A stretch of 64,000 nt of DNA, taken from contig JALFBN010000002.1 in assembly GCA_022772085.1 (NCBI GenBank), positions 1 to 64,000 of the forward strand, in the 5' to 3' direction. The translations under genes and the position numbers were made by a program. Below are positions 8,306 to 17,077 of the stretch, in pieces. Numbering within the stretch: position 1 is the stretch's first letter; every line of letters starts with the position of its first letter. The DNA comes from Porphyromonas sp. (GTDB taxonomy: Bacteria > Bacteroidota > Bacteroidia > Bacteroidales > Porphyromonadaceae). The notes under the pieces were generated by a model that worked only from the letters and a program-made list of their open reading frames with translations, searched no databases and was not told the DNA's origin.

Positions 8306-8400
8306 CATTCTCATCGCCGGTTGATGGATGAAGGAGGCTCCCCTCTTTGGGAGAGACAGTGGTGCATTGCCCCGCGCTTGTGGCTCGCATTTCTGAGGTA

Positions 8401-8408
8401 CAAAGGTA
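8401..8408 (-). promoter_or_regulatory. -7 box of the TonB receptor-cbiL-cbiK operon
   Basis: Minus strand reads TACCTTTG, a full match to TAnnTTTG. Transcription would start near 8394, giving a leader of about 133 bases. No good -33 TTTG is seen at 19-base spacing, as might be expected of a regulated promoter. Confidence 0.55.
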
Positions 8409-8501
8409 ACAACTATTCAGCTACTTAGCGGAATAGACGGATCCCTCATCCTCGAACAATTGTCGTATAGGCTTTCATCTGCTCCCTCCGTTTTATAGAA
8501 T

Positions 8502-8538
8502 AAAAATCGCAGTAAGGGGTTAGCCTACTGCGATTTTA
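8502..8538 (-). terminator. dnaK terminator
   Basis: Perfect 12-base stem (AAAATCGCAGTA with TACTGCGATTTT) and an 11-base loop, 27 bases beyond the dnaK stop. Confidence 0.85.
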
Positions 8539-8564
8539 TCGGATTTATCTGAATGGAAGCGTAA

Positions 8565-10466
8565 TTACTTCACTTCTTCAAAGTCAGCGTCAGTTACATC
8601 GTTCGCTTGCGCTCCGTTGTTGGGAGTGCCTTGGGGATTGGCTTGTTGCGCCGCCTCAGCACCGCCTGTATTGCGGTACATCTCTTCGCTCGCTGCATGG
8701 AATGCCGTATTGAGAGCCTCCAAAGCCTTGTCAATAGCCGCGATATCTTCCGCCTTGTGCGCTTTCTTCAGATCCTCAAGAGCTGCTTCGATGGGAGCCT
8801 TCTTGTCGGCAGGGAGTTTGTCACCCAGTTCCTTGAGTTGTTTCTCCGTTGAGAAGATCATTGTATCAGCCTGATTGATCTTTTCGATACGCTCTTTGTT
8901 CTGCTTATCAGCGTCGGCATTGGCTTGCGCATCTGCCTTCATGCGGTTAATTTCGTCTTGACTCAAACCACTGGAAGCCTCGATACGGATCTTCTGTTCC
9001 TTGCCTGTTGCCTTATCCACGGCAGATACATTGAGAATCCCATTGGCGTCGATATCAAATGTAACTTCGATCTGAGGTACACCACGAGGAGCGGGGGTAA
9101 TGCCATCAAGATTGAAGCGACCAATACTCTTATTGTCCTTCGCCATAGAGCGTTCGCCTTGTAGTACATGGATCTCAACAGAGGGCTGATTGTCCGCTGC
9201 TGTGGAGAATACTTGGCTCTTGCGGGTGGGGATCGTCGTATTTGCCTCGATGAGATGTGTCATAACACCGCCGAGCGTTTCGAGACCAAGTGATAGAGGA
9301 GTTACGTCAAGGAGCAATACGTCCTTAACCTCTCCCGTGAGCACACCGCCTTGGATTGCAGCACCTACAGCCACTACTTCGTCGGGGTTAACACCCTTAG
9401 AGGGGGCTTTACCGAAGATCTTCTGTACTTTCTCTTGGATAGCCGGGATACGAGTGGAACCTCCTACGAGGATTACTTCGTCAATTTGTGATGCACTGAG
9501 GTTGGCATCTTTAAGGGCTTGCAAACAGGGAGCTTCACAAGCTTGGATCAGTCTATCGCTGAGTTGCTCGAACTTAGCACGAGAGAGTGTACGTACAAGG
9601 TGCTTGGGGATCCCATTCACAGGCATGATATAGGGAAGATTGATGTCGGTAGAGGTGCTCGAAGATAGTTCGATCTTAGCTTTTTCGGCAGCCTCTTTGA
9701 GACGTTGGAGTGCCATTGGATCTTGGCGAAGATCCACACCTTCGTCAGCCTTGAACTCTTCGGCAAGCCAATCAATGATCACATGGTCGAAGTCGTCTCC
9801 CCCGAGGTGCGTATCTCCATTGGTTGATTTCACTTCAAACACGCCATCTCCCAGTTCGAGGATCGAGATATCGAAGGTACCGCCACCGAGGTCGAATACG
9901 GCGATCTTCATATCCTTATTGGCTTTGTCTAGTCCGTAGGCGAGAGAAGCCGCAGTAGGTTCGTTTACGATACGGCGCACCTTGAGTCCTGCGATTTCAC
10001 CGGCCTCCTTGGTTGCTTGACGCTGAGAGTCGTTAAAGTAGGCAGGCACGGTAATCACAGCTTCGGTCACCTCCTGTCCGAGGTAGTCCTCTGCCGTCTT
10101 TTTCATCTTCTGCAAGATCATAGCAGAGATTTCTTGAGGTGTGTAGAGGCGTCCGTCGATGTCCACACGAGGCGTGTTGTTTTCTCCACGAGCTACTTGG
10201 AAGGGGATACGATCAATTTCCTTTTTTACATGATCGTAGGTTTCGCCCATGAAGCGTTTGATAGAGTATATCGTCTTGGTAGGGTTGGTGATAGCTTGAC
10301 GCTTGGCAGGGTCGCCCACTTTGCGTTCGCCACCATCTACAAAGGCGACGATAGAGGGAGTTGTACGTTTTCCTTCGCTATTGGCAATAACGACCGGTTC
10401 GTTCCCTTCGAGTACAGAGACGCACGAGTTTGTGGTCCCGAGGTCAATTCCGATAATCTTAGACAT
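8565..10466 (-). CDS. dnaK: Chaperone DnaK (Hsp70)
   Basis: 633-residue ATP-dependent chaperone. Nucleotide-binding domain 1-385 with the phosphate loop [12 protein letters not shown] and adenosine motif GGSTRIPAI; linker [13 protein letters not shown]; substrate-binding domain about 395-505; helical lid 505-600; acidic tail ending DADFEEVK. The start at 10464-10466 ([10 protein letters not shown]) fits the family exactly; the reading frame is open a further 17 codons upstream without similarity. dnaJ and grpE are not adjacent. The upstream region has no CIRCE element (HrcA operator), so heat-shock control must be of another kind. Own terminator at 8502-8538. Confidence 0.98.
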   Translation of the reverse strand: MSKIIGIDLGTTNSCVSVLEGNEPVVIANSEGKRTTPSIVAFVDGGERKVGDPAKRQAITNPTKTIYSIKRFMGETYDHVKKEIDRIPFQVARGENNTPRVDIDGRLYTPQEISAMILQKMKKTAEDYLGQEVTEAVITVPAYFNDSQRQATKEAGEIAGLKVRRIVNEPTAASLAYGLDKANKDMKIAVFDLGGGTFDISILELGDGVFEVKSTNGDTHLGGDDFDHVIIDWLAEEFKADEGVDLRQDPMALQRLKEAAEKAKIELSSSTSTDINLPYIMPVNGIPKHLVRTLSRAKFEQLSDRLIQACEAPCLQALKDANLSASQIDEVILVGGSTRIPAIQEKVQKIFGKAPSKGVNPDEVVAVGAAIQGGVLTGEVKDVLLLDVTPLSLGLETLGGVMTHLIEANTTIPTRKSQVFSTAADNQPSVEIHVLQGERSMAKDNKSIGRFNLDGITPAPRGVPQIEVTFDIDANGILNVSAVDKATGKEQKIRIEASSGLSQDEINRMKADAQANADADKQNKERIEKINQADTMIFSTEKQLKELGDKLPADKKAPIEAALEDLKKAHKAEDIAAIDKALEALNTAFHAASEEMYRNTGGAEAAQQANPQGTPNNGAQANDVTDADFEEVK

Positions 10467-10547
10467 AGTATGTATCCTTTCTTTTTTGTTTAATTCGAGT
10501 TTTCTTGAGCGAGGCATTAACGCTGTAACGCCTACACCGAGAGATTA

Positions 10548-10563
10548 TACAACTACCGTGCCA
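10548..10563 (-). promoter_or_regulatory. Possible sigma-54-like promoter upstream of dnaK
   Basis: Minus strand reads TGGCACG-GTAG-TTGTA. The -24 half is a perfect sigma-54 match and the four-base spacer is right, but the nearly invariant GC of the -12 half is GT. The leader to the dnaK ATG would be about 75 bases. This may be chance; an alternative -10-like TATAAT overlaps it. Confidence 0.25.
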
Positions 10564-10791
10564 ATCTTTTTCCGTTTTACGCTCTTGTCCTTCTATGAGG
10601 ATGTCCGATGGCTTTTTCCGGACAAATTGTCGTTCTGAAAGATGTAGCCCAAGAGATCCGAATTTGTTGGGCACACACATTTGGGACTCCTGCCCAATAG
10701 CTTTTCAGTTCCGCCCCTGTAACCAAAAGTTTTATAGCCTAAGGGGAAAAAACTCTTACCCTGAATTTTTTGATGTCATTGGCGAAGAGTA

Positions 10792-10813
10792 TAAAAAGAG
10801 GGATTCCCCTCTT
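10792..10813 (-). terminator. Terminator of the barrel-protein gene
   Basis: Seven-base stem (AAGAGGG with CCCTCTT) with a four-base loop; on the minus strand it is followed by a run of T (10793-10797). It lies 65 bases beyond the stop at 10878. Confidence 0.7.
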
Positions 10814-10877
10814 GTAAAGGGAACCCCTCCTGCGATCGAATGGGAGACTAAAAAAAGCTCCTGTTGTGCTGCTCTTC

Positions 10878-11639
10878 CTAGAATGTATAACCTACGGTTA
10901 CAGCCATAGAGCGGTGAAAGAGACGGATCGTCTCGTCATTACTTTGGTTAATGAGTCCTCGATCGGATGTCAGGGTAAGGGTATAGTGATTGGCAAATTC
11001 AAAGCCTAAAGAGGCACGGAACCCCAAATCAAATCGATTCAGAGGCGATTGGGACTTGACTTTGGGAGCAGCACCACCCATGAAATCACCTAAATCAATA
11101 TTTTTAATAGGCTTGTAGAGATCAATTTCTTCTTCCATTACATGACCCGATCCCGAGCTATGCTTGATAATGGCCTTACCGGATGCTGCATAACCTGCAT
11201 AGAGACCGTAAGCTCCGATGAGCGAAAAGCCTTTGTTTCCGACCTTAAATCCTCCGAGGATGTTCCCTGATATGAAGTGGATTGGAGTGCGAACACTGGC
11301 AACTCCCTCGCCCGGAACCATGGTGGAGAAGCGTATCCCTTTGCGGTTGTAGCTCAGTCCCGGACTTACGAAGAAGTTGCTATTATTGATGGGAATCCGG
11401 ACGTCGACTCCCACTGTCGGGCTAAATAATTCACGCTCAGAGGTAACCTTTAATCCATGTAAGAAGAGCTGAACATTAGAGAGCTCACATCCGGCGTACA
11501 GATTCACTCGCACGGGAGATGATTCTTTATTCCGCTCAACGACTACACGAGTCTGAGTCCTTACTTGATGTTTTTGTGCCCAAGAGGGGGCGAGAGATGC
11601 AGCCGTGAGGGCTACTGCGAGAAAGATTTTTTTCATCAT
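10878..11639 (-). CDS. Small outer-membrane beta-barrel protein (porin-like, function unknown)
   Basis: 253 residues with a clear signal peptide (MMKKIFLAVALTA, cut near SWAQ, residues 19-22) and alternating strands typical of an 8-10 strand outer-membrane barrel; the chain ends in SMAVTVGYTF, with the terminal Phe used for barrel assembly. It resembles the generic 'PorT-like/outer membrane protein beta-barrel' group of Bacteroidota, without a specific function I can name. I start at the first of two ATGs (11639 or 11636). Monocistronic, with a poor -7 box (TACCTTAG, 11729-11736) about 90 bases upstream and a terminator at 10792-10813. Confidence 0.75.
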   Translation of the reverse strand: MMKKIFLAVALTAASLAPSWAQKHQVRTQTRVVVERNKESSPVRVNLYAGCELSNVQLFLHGLKVTSERELFSPTVGVDVRIPINNSNFFVSPGLSYNRKGIRFSTMVPGEGVASVRTPIHFISGNILGGFKVGNKGFSLIGAYGLYAGYAASGKAIIKHSSGSGHVMEEEIDLYKPIKNIDLGDFMGGAAPKVKSQSPLNRFDLGFRASLGFEFANHYTLTLTSDRGLINQSNDETIRLFHRSMAVTVGYTF

Positions 11640-12029
11640 GTCGTTGTACATTAAGTTTTAACTACCGGGGTCGTTTTTTGCCTGGATCTCCCAAAACCTG
11701 GAAAAACACAACTCCCGATTTGCTGCGACTAAGGTACTATATTTTTTTTGGAATCGGTGACTTTAATGTTGATATTTGATTTTTGGGGTATTTTTTAACG
11801 CTCAATTCTCCTCTTTCACGCATCATTATCCCTAAAGCAACCATTGCGATGATGAGTGAGAGAAGTGGCATACCTCTCGATGGCATGCTTTCTATATTTA
11901 AAAGAATTCATTGCTGAGTATAAGGGAGACCAATAAAATCCTGTCTCCAAATAACAGAAAACGAGAGAGTACATATTGCAAACGGTACCCCCTCGTTTTA
12001 GAACTTAAAGGACCATACGTCATTTCTCG

Positions 12030-12094
12030 AAAAATTAGTCGACTAATTTCCAAAATCAGTCGACTGTTCTGCGAAAAGTGTCGACTGATTTTTC
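12030..12094. repeat. Three GTCGAC palindromes at exact 21-base spacing
   Basis: GTCGAC sits at 12038-12043, 12059-12064 and 12080-12085. Each copy is embedded in a similar frame (A/GTCGACT followed by T-rich then A-rich bases), giving an imperfect three-unit 21-base tandem repeat. No other non-coding GTCGAC occurs in the window. It could be a short minisatellite or an operator with three sites on one DNA face. P. gingivalis is known to carry intergenic minisatellites inside MITE-like elements, but I cannot confirm a relationship. Confidence 0.65.
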
Positions 12095-12205
12095 AGCAAG
12101 TGATGTGCTCTATTCAAAAGGGGGATTTCTGTTCGTTCGGTAATTGCCGTTTATTCCTCTTTCAGTTGCCATTTGCTTACTGTTGAGCAAGAGGCTTCCA
12201 AATGC

Positions 12206-12245
12206 CAAAACGACTTCGCCTGCTTAAAAAGACGAAGTCGTTTTG
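12206..12245 (-). terminator. Terminator at the end of the lpx/nnr gene run
   Basis: Perfect 13-base stem (CAAAACGACTTCG with CGAAGTCGTTTTG) and 14-base loop, 35 bases beyond the nnr stop. A and T runs on the two sides would allow function in both directions. Confidence 0.9.
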
Positions 12246-12279
12246 CTTGGATGCGGTTTCTATTTTCCTCTAAGGCTCT

Positions 12280-13803
12280 CTAGGATTCAAAACTCCTGAA
12301 CACCTCGGGAAGATTATCTATGATGTCTGAGGCAATAAGAGCTGTTTCACTCGATCGAGCGGCGAAGAGATCGCCTGCTTGTCCGTGAAAATAATTCGCA
12401 AATATCGCTGCCGTAGAGGGATCGTATCCCTGTGCCAAAAGTGCCAGTATGATCCCGGTAAGCACATCCCCGCTCCCGGCTGTTGCCATCCCGGGGTTCC
12501 CTTTGCTATTGAAATAGATAAGTCCTGAAGGGGTGCAGGTGGCAGTATAAGCTCCTTTGAGTACGATATTCAGTCGGTGCTCTCGAGCAAAGTAGGAGGC
12601 ATGCTCCAAACGCTCTTCATCCGTATCGCATCGGGATGCCAATCGCTCGAACTCCTTGGCATGGGGTGTCAGGATGCTGTCCTTTGGGATCAAGTCTAGT
12701 AGGATCCTATGTCGTGCAATCAGATTGAGAGCATCTGCATCAACCACAAAGGGCTTGTCTTCATTGTTACTGAAGAGTTGAAAGAGCATATCGGCGGTGT
12801 CCTCCTCCTGGCCTAAGCCGGGCCCCACAGCGATAGCATTATACTGTTTTACATATTCTATCTTGGTAACGACATCGGCATTGGTATCCAACTCCAACAT
12901 GGCTTCGGGAATGGCTGTCTGCAACGCTGTTTCGCCCCTGTGTGGGATATGGCATGTGAGTTTGCCGATGCCACTTCGTAGTGCCGCCTTTGCCGAAAGG
13001 ATCGCTGCACCCATCTTCCCTTGAGAGCCGGCAACAAGCAAGCCGTGTCCGAAGTTGCCCTTGTGTGCAAAGCGACTTCGATGATGGAACCGATCCGCTA
13101 GTGCATTTTCGTCAATCAAGTAATCATTGGTTGCGAGATTCTCCTTCCCACTGCTACTCAGACCCAACTGAATAACTCGAGGTTGACCGATGAATGGCTC
13201 GTTTTCGGAAAAGAAAAAACAACGTTTGGGATACTCCAACGTGTAGGTGTAGGTCGCTTGAATGATCGCCCCCCTATCGGACATTGCATTCTTGCCGGGA
13301 AATAACCCTGAGGGGAGGTCTATGGATACAACATCACACCGTGATTGGTTAATGTATTGTATGATATTGCGATAAGCCCCCTGAGGAGAGCGATTGAGCC
13401 CTGTTCCAAAAAGCCCATCTATTACAATATGCTTGGGGGTGAGTTGAGGGAACTCGATCTTTCCACCAACCACTTCGTGTAATTCAAGATTAGGATGTCC
13501 ATCAAGGCGGTTGTAGAACTCTTGACAAGCGGGAGAGAGTGTCTGCTTCCCTTGGATTACATATATCGATACGTGATACTCTTTGCTTGCAAGCTCCAAT
13601 GCCAACGCCAACGCATCCGCGCCATTATCCCCACAGCCTGCTACACAGACAACAGGGCGTCCGTTGTACTTATAGGTGTGTATGAACTCCTCAGCAAGCT
13701 TGCAAGCGGCATTCTCTATAAGCGCAACAAGCGGAATGCCCTCGTGCTGTACGGTATGGCTATACAGAGCATCTATTTCTTCTCCGGAGAATATCTTGAT
13801 CAT
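12280..13803 (-). CDS. nnr: Bifunctional NAD(P)H-hydrate epimerase / ADP-dependent NAD(P)H-hydrate dehydratase
   Basis: 507-residue repair enzyme that returns hydrated NADH/NADPH (NADHX) to use. N-terminal YjeF epimerase domain about 1-215 (VAGCGDNGADALALA, DGLFGTGL) and C-terminal ribokinase-like dehydratase domain about 225-503 (VAGSQGKMGAA, GSGDVLTGII with the phosphate-binding GSGD). Length and order are as in E. coli Nnr. It starts 22 bases after lpxA on the same strand and is the last gene before the terminator at 12206-12245, so it is probably expressed with the lipid A genes. No functional link to lipid A is implied. Confidence 0.95.
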   Translation of the reverse strand: MIKIFSGEEIDALYSHTVQHEGIPLVALIENAACKLAEEFIHTYKYNGRPVVCVAGCGDNGADALALALELASKEYHVSIYVIQGKQTLSPACQEFYNRLDGHPNLELHEVVGGKIEFPQLTPKHIVIDGLFGTGLNRSPQGAYRNIIQYINQSRCDVVSIDLPSGLFPGKNAMSDRGAIIQATYTYTLEYPKRCFFFSENEPFIGQPRVIQLGLSSSGKENLATNDYLIDENALADRFHHRSRFAHKGNFGHGLLVAGSQGKMGAAILSAKAALRSGIGKLTCHIPHRGETALQTAIPEAMLELDTNADVVTKIEYVKQYNAIAVGPGLGQEEDTADMLFQLFSNNEDKPFVVDADALNLIARHRILLDLIPKDSILTPHAKEFERLASRCDTDEERLEHASYFAREHRLNIVLKGAYTATCTPSGLIYFNSKGNPGMATAGSGDVLTGIILALLAQGYDPSTAAIFANYFHGQAGDLFAARSSETALIASDIIDNLPEVFRSFES

Positions 13804-13825
13804 CTTCTCGAATACGAATTATTTA

Positions 13826-14617
13826 TTACTCCATTCCCCCTCTTACGATACCTCTTTCGGACGAGCGTATGAAGTCCAATATCAGATCTCTTTCGGGGCT
13901 TTCGGGGAGCTCTTCTTCGATGGTTGCTATGGCTGCTGTATTGTTCAACCCACGTTGGTAAAGTGTGCGATATACATCGTTGATGTGGAATATCTGCTCG
14001 TTGGTGAAGCCTCTACGACGAAGTCCTACAATGTTGATTCCACAGTAGACGATGGGGTCTCTTCCTATGAGTGTATAGGGTGGAATATCTTTGGTGACAC
14101 GACTTCCCCCTTGGATCATAACGTGTTGGGAGATCCGCCCAAACTGGTGGACTAGGACGCTCCCACTGAGGATTGCATAGTTGTCAATCTCAACTTCCCC
14201 TGCAATTTGAGAGGCATTCCCGATGATCACATGATCGTGGAGGATGCAGTCGTGCGCAATATGACTGTAAGCCATAATGAGATTGTAACTTCCTATCTTG
14301 GTATACCCCCGAGATGCAGTTCCTCTATTGACGGTCGCGTACTCGCGGATGGTCGTGTAGTCTCCGATATAAACAAAAGTCTCCTCGCCCTTGAACTTGA
14401 GATCTTGTGGAATCCCTGCGATAACGGCTCCGGGATGGATGTCGCAATGAGAACCAATACGAGCCCCACTGCGTATCATCGCATGGCTGTGAATATGTGT
14501 TTCTGCTCCGATCTCTACGTTACCTTCTACAATGGCAAAGGCATCGATCTGTACGCCTTCGCCGAGTTGGGCTTCCGGAGAGACTAGAGCTGACGGGTGT
14601 ATGGTGGTTGTTTTCAT
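13826..14617 (-). CDS. lpxA: UDP-N-acetylglucosamine acyltransferase LpxA
   Basis: 263-residue cytosolic enzyme for the first step of lipid A synthesis, putting a 3-hydroxyacyl chain from ACP on the 3-OH of UDP-GlcNAc. Left-handed beta helix built of hexapeptide repeats (residues 1-185), catalytic His in the AHDCILHDH segment, and a helical C-terminal domain of about 75 residues. It follows lpxC-fabZ by 20 bases; the order lpxD, lpxC-fabZ, lpxA is the usual Bacteroidota cluster. Acyl chain length cannot be read from the sequence. Confidence 0.97.
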   Translation of the reverse strand: MKTTTIHPSALVSPEAQLGEGVQIDAFAIVEGNVEIGAETHIHSHAMIRSGARIGSHCDIHPGAVIAGIPQDLKFKGEETFVYIGDYTTIREYATVNRGTASRGYTKIGSYNLIMAYSHIAHDCILHDHVIIGNASQIAGEVEIDNYAILSGSVLVHQFGRISQHVMIQGGSRVTKDIPPYTLIGRDPIVYCGINIVGLRRRGFTNEQIFHINDVYRTLYQRGLNNTAAIATIEEELPESPERDLILDFIRSSERGIVRGGME

Positions 14618-14637
14618 TTCTTTCGCTTGTGAGTTGA

Positions 14638-16017
14638 TTAGTTGTTCTTTACGATTTGTGCCATAAACTCAGCCTCGCACACAAGTTTCTCTCCAACGTA
14701 GGCAAGTCCGCGCATATTGGCAATCCCTCGGACGATCTCACTGATCATGCGAAGACGGAATACCAGTGTATCACCAGGCACGACCTTTTGACGGAATTTT
14801 ACATTATTGATCTTCAGGAAGTAGGTGGAGCAATCGACACCCTCTCCCATCGAGTTCAATACAAGTAATCCTCCTGTCTGAGCCATGGCCTCCACGATTA
14901 GCACACCGGGCATTACGGGTTCGTTAGGGAAGTGCCCCACGAAGAAAGGTTCATTGCCCGATACGCTTTTGACTCCTACGATGCTGGAAGAACCAATCTC
15001 AATGATCTTGTCCACTAATAAGAATGGGTAACGATGAGGAAGGAGCTCTTTGATTCGATTGGTATCCATTATAGGTGTCCTATCAGGATCATAAACAGGT
15101 GCTTGAGCTTCGATTTGTTTGATCTCCTTGCGCAGCAGGCGTGCCATTTGATTGTTGATACTATGCCCCGGGCTGTATGCAAGTACTCGGCCTCGTAAAA
15201 ATTTACCTGATAGAGCGAGATCTCCGATAACATCCAGCAGTTTGTGTCGGGCGGGCTCTCCCGAGATGGTGTTATTGGGGTTTATCGCTCCGAGGGTAAC
15301 AGGGATTTCTGTTCCTACCGGTAGATGTTCTTTGAGTTGGGCTTTTTCGGAATCCGTGAGCTCTGTATCGTTAATCACCAATGCGTTAGAGAGCTGTCCT
15401 CCTTGTATCAGTCCTTTTTCGAGTAGGGGGAGTATCTCCCGAACGAATACGAAGCTGCGAGCAGGAGCAATCTCTGTGGCATAGTTAATATGTTCGTCGT
15501 AAGAGGCAAACTGATTTACTAAGAAGTGCGAAGGATAGGATATGTGTACATCTACTCCAAACTCTTCGTCAGGTAGTAAGATAATCCGTGATCCGGTCTC
15601 GGGATCGCTAACTTCCATGCGTTTTTTGACCACGTAGTATTCTCTTTCTGCCGATTGCTCTGTAAGTCCTACTCGCTGGATTGCCTCAACAATGGGCAAC
15701 GAGTTTCCCGTAAGGATGGGACACTCCGGCGCATTAACCTCGATAATACAGTTGTCTACTCCAAGGGCGTAGAGAGCACTGAGGGTATGTTCTATGGTAC
15801 TTACGGCAAGTTCTCCTTTTTTGAGCGTCGTACTACGATCAGTCGAAGCCACAAGCTCTGCAAATGCTGGAATAAGTGGAGAATTTTCAATGTCAGTTCT
15901 TCTGAATTGATAACCCGTATTGATAGGTGCGGGTTGTAGAGTCATGGTTATGGAGAGCCCTGTATGTAGTCCGATTCCTTCGAATCGGAGAGCTTCGTTC
16001 AATGTTTGTTGTTGCAT
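14638..16017 (-). CDS. lpxC/fabZ: LpxC-FabZ fusion (UDP-3-O-acyl-GlcNAc deacetylase / 3-hydroxyacyl-ACP dehydratase)
   Basis: 459 residues joining two enzymes that compete for the same 3-hydroxyacyl-ACP pool. Residues 1-305 are LpxC, the zinc deacetylase that commits the cell to lipid A, with zinc ligands in IEHTLSAL and RHKLLDVIGDL. Residues 315-459 are FabZ, the fatty-acid dehydratase, with LPHRYPFLLVDK and GHFPNEPVMPG containing the catalytic His and VEAMAQTGG the Glu. The fusion is characteristic of Bacteroidota. The gene start overlaps the lpxD end by 19 bases, which suggests coupled translation. LpxC turnover by FtsH, known in E. coli, cannot be assumed here. Confidence 0.97.
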   Translation of the reverse strand: MQQQTLNEALRFEGIGLHTGLSITMTLQPAPINTGYQFRRTDIENSPLIPAFAELVASTDRSTTLKKGELAVSTIEHTLSALYALGVDNCIIEVNAPECPILTGNSLPIVEAIQRVGLTEQSAEREYYVVKKRMEVSDPETGSRIILLPDEEFGVDVHISYPSHFLVNQFASYDEHINYATEIAPARSFVFVREILPLLEKGLIQGGQLSNALVINDTELTDSEKAQLKEHLPVGTEIPVTLGAINPNNTISGEPARHKLLDVIGDLALSGKFLRGRVLAYSPGHSINNQMARLLRKEIKQIEAQAPVYDPDRTPIMDTNRIKELLPHRYPFLLVDKIIEIGSSSIVGVKSVSGNEPFFVGHFPNEPVMPGVLIVEAMAQTGGLLVLNSMGEGVDCSTYFLKINNVKFRQKVVPGDTLVFRLRMISEIVRGIANMRGLAYVGEKLVCEAEFMAQIVKNN

Positions 16018-17051
16018 GAGGTTGTGGATATTTGATTGATTTTATCTTCGAGTTCTTCTATTCGCTTGAGCAGTTGAGGGAGTTTGGGAATGATTGTAAA
16101 CGAACGCATTGCGGTAGAGAGATCCATTGCAGGAGATCCAAGTAATTTGCGACCATCCTTGATATTCCCTAAGATTCCCGTTTGTCCGCCCATGTCCACG
16201 TGATTCCCTACCGAAACGTGTCCGGCAATACCGATTTGTCCGCCCGTACGGCACCACGATCCGATCTGAGAAGATCCTGCCATTCCCCCTTGAGCCGCCA
16301 TAACAGTATGCTCTCCGATTGTGCAGTTGTGCCCCACTTGGATGAGGTTGTCTAGCTTACACCCTTTGCTGATGCGAGTGCTTCCCATTACAGCTCGATC
16401 AATGCAGGTATTTGCTCCTATCTCTACGTCGTCTTCGATGACAACGTTCCCGAGTTGAGGTATCTTGGTATAGCCTGATTCAGAAGGGGCAAAACCAAAA
16501 CCATCTGCTCCGATAACAGTCCCGGCATGGAGGATACACCGATCGCCGATTTCACACTCAGGATAGATGGACACATGGGAATGGATTATTGCGTTTGCAC
16601 CGATCTTGCATCCTTTGCCGATGTAAGAGTGTGGATAAATTGAGCAACCCTCTCCCAGTACCACTTCTTCGGCAATGTAAACGAATGGAGCAATATAGCA
16701 CTTGTTGGGGAGCTTGACTGATGGGTGTATAAATGATTCCTTCGAGACTCCTTCATATGAAGGTGTTGTCTCTTTACTTGCCCACTGCATCAGTAGTGCC
16801 AATGCCGTATAGGGATCTTCCACACGGATCAGATTGGCTGCAACCTTTTCCGCAGGAACAAAGTTGTTAGGTACAAGTACTGCGGAAGCCTTTGTTTGGT
16901 AAATATAAGGTTCGTATTTAGGATTGGATAGGAAAGTGATTTGTCCTTCCACCGCCTCTTCGATTCGACCAAATGACGACACTATGGCTTGAGCGTCTCC
17001 CTCAATGGTACCATTGAGTAGGGTAGCAATATCTTGTAATGTAACCTGCAT
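15999..17051 (-). CDS. lpxD: UDP-3-O-(3-hydroxyacyl)glucosamine N-acyltransferase LpxD
   Basis: 350-residue trimeric enzyme that adds the second hydroxyacyl chain, to the 2-amino group exposed by LpxC. N-terminal uridine-binding domain 1-100 (ITFLSNPKYEPYI), left-handed beta helix of hexapeptide repeats 105-320 with the catalytic His in QVGHNCTIGEH, and a C-terminal helix (LPQLLKRIEELEDK). First of three lpx genes in the same direction. The last 19 bases overlap lpxC-fabZ. It is 26 bases downstream of pyrF. Confidence 0.97.
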   Translation of the reverse strand: MQVTLQDIATLLNGTIEGDAQAIVSSFGRIEEAVEGQITFLSNPKYEPYIYQTKASAVLVPNNFVPAEKVAANLIRVEDPYTALALLMQWASKETTPSYEGVSKESFIHPSVKLPNKCYIAPFVYIAEEVVLGEGCSIYPHSYIGKGCKIGANAIIHSHVSIYPECEIGDRCILHAGTVIGADGFGFAPSESGYTKIPQLGNVVIEDDVEIGANTCIDRAVMGSTRISKGCKLDNLIQVGHNCTIGEHTVMAAQGGMAGSSQIGSWCRTGGQIGIAGHVSVGNHVDMGGQTGILGNIKDGRKLLGSPAMDLSTAMRSFTIIPKLPQLLKRIEELEDKINQISTTSCNNKH

Positions 17052-17077
17052 ATTTCGACCCGTAATACGATTTCTAT

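Larger units (their letters stand above)
8262..8564. other. 303-base intergenic region: dnaK terminator, receptor promoter and leader
   Basis: Holds, from right to left on the minus strand, the dnaK terminator (8502-8538), a -7 box (8401-8408), a 133-base leader with two small hairpins, and the Fur-like palindrome (8291-8305). No gene seen. The leader is too short for a complete cobalamin riboswitch. Confidence 0.7.
10467..10877. other. 411-base intergenic region upstream of dnaK
   Basis: Contains the terminator of the barrel-protein gene (10792-10813), a small hairpin TGTCCG/CGGACA near 10593-10615 and a sigma-54-like sequence at 10548-10563. No convincing TAnnTTTG box, no CIRCE repeat and no gene were seen. 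Confidence 0.55.
11640..12279. other. 640-base intergenic region with a 21-base periodic repeat
   Basis: From right to left: terminator of the long lpx/pur run (12206-12245), the GTCGAC repeat cluster (12038-12085), an AT-rich stretch and a weak -7 box for the barrel gene (11729-11736). Reading frames here are short, start with rare codons and have no similarity I recognise, so I see no gene. Confidence 0.6.

Noticed and set aside
8341-8400. Possible cobalamin riboswitch in the TonB receptor leader (minus strand ACCACTGT followed by a CTCCC/GGGAG hairpin and AGCC)
   Set aside because: The leader from the predicted start is only about 133 bases, and the rest of the B12 box and the upstream core do not match the consensus. 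A covariance search would decide.
10467-10600. CIRCE heat-shock operator upstream of dnaK
   Set aside because: No TTAGCACTC/GAGTGCTAA inverted repeat is present.
1626-10735. Interspersed repeat suggested by similar 'gcccaaga...ctcctgccc' stretches near 1626-1700 and 10649-10705
   Set aside because: Shared words are short and the intervening bases do not align; probably chance.
11911-12186. 91-codon + strand reading frame across the GTCGAC repeats
   Set aside because: Starts at a TTG, has no similarity, and its apparent ISRLxxK repeat is only the 21-base DNA repeat read in frame.
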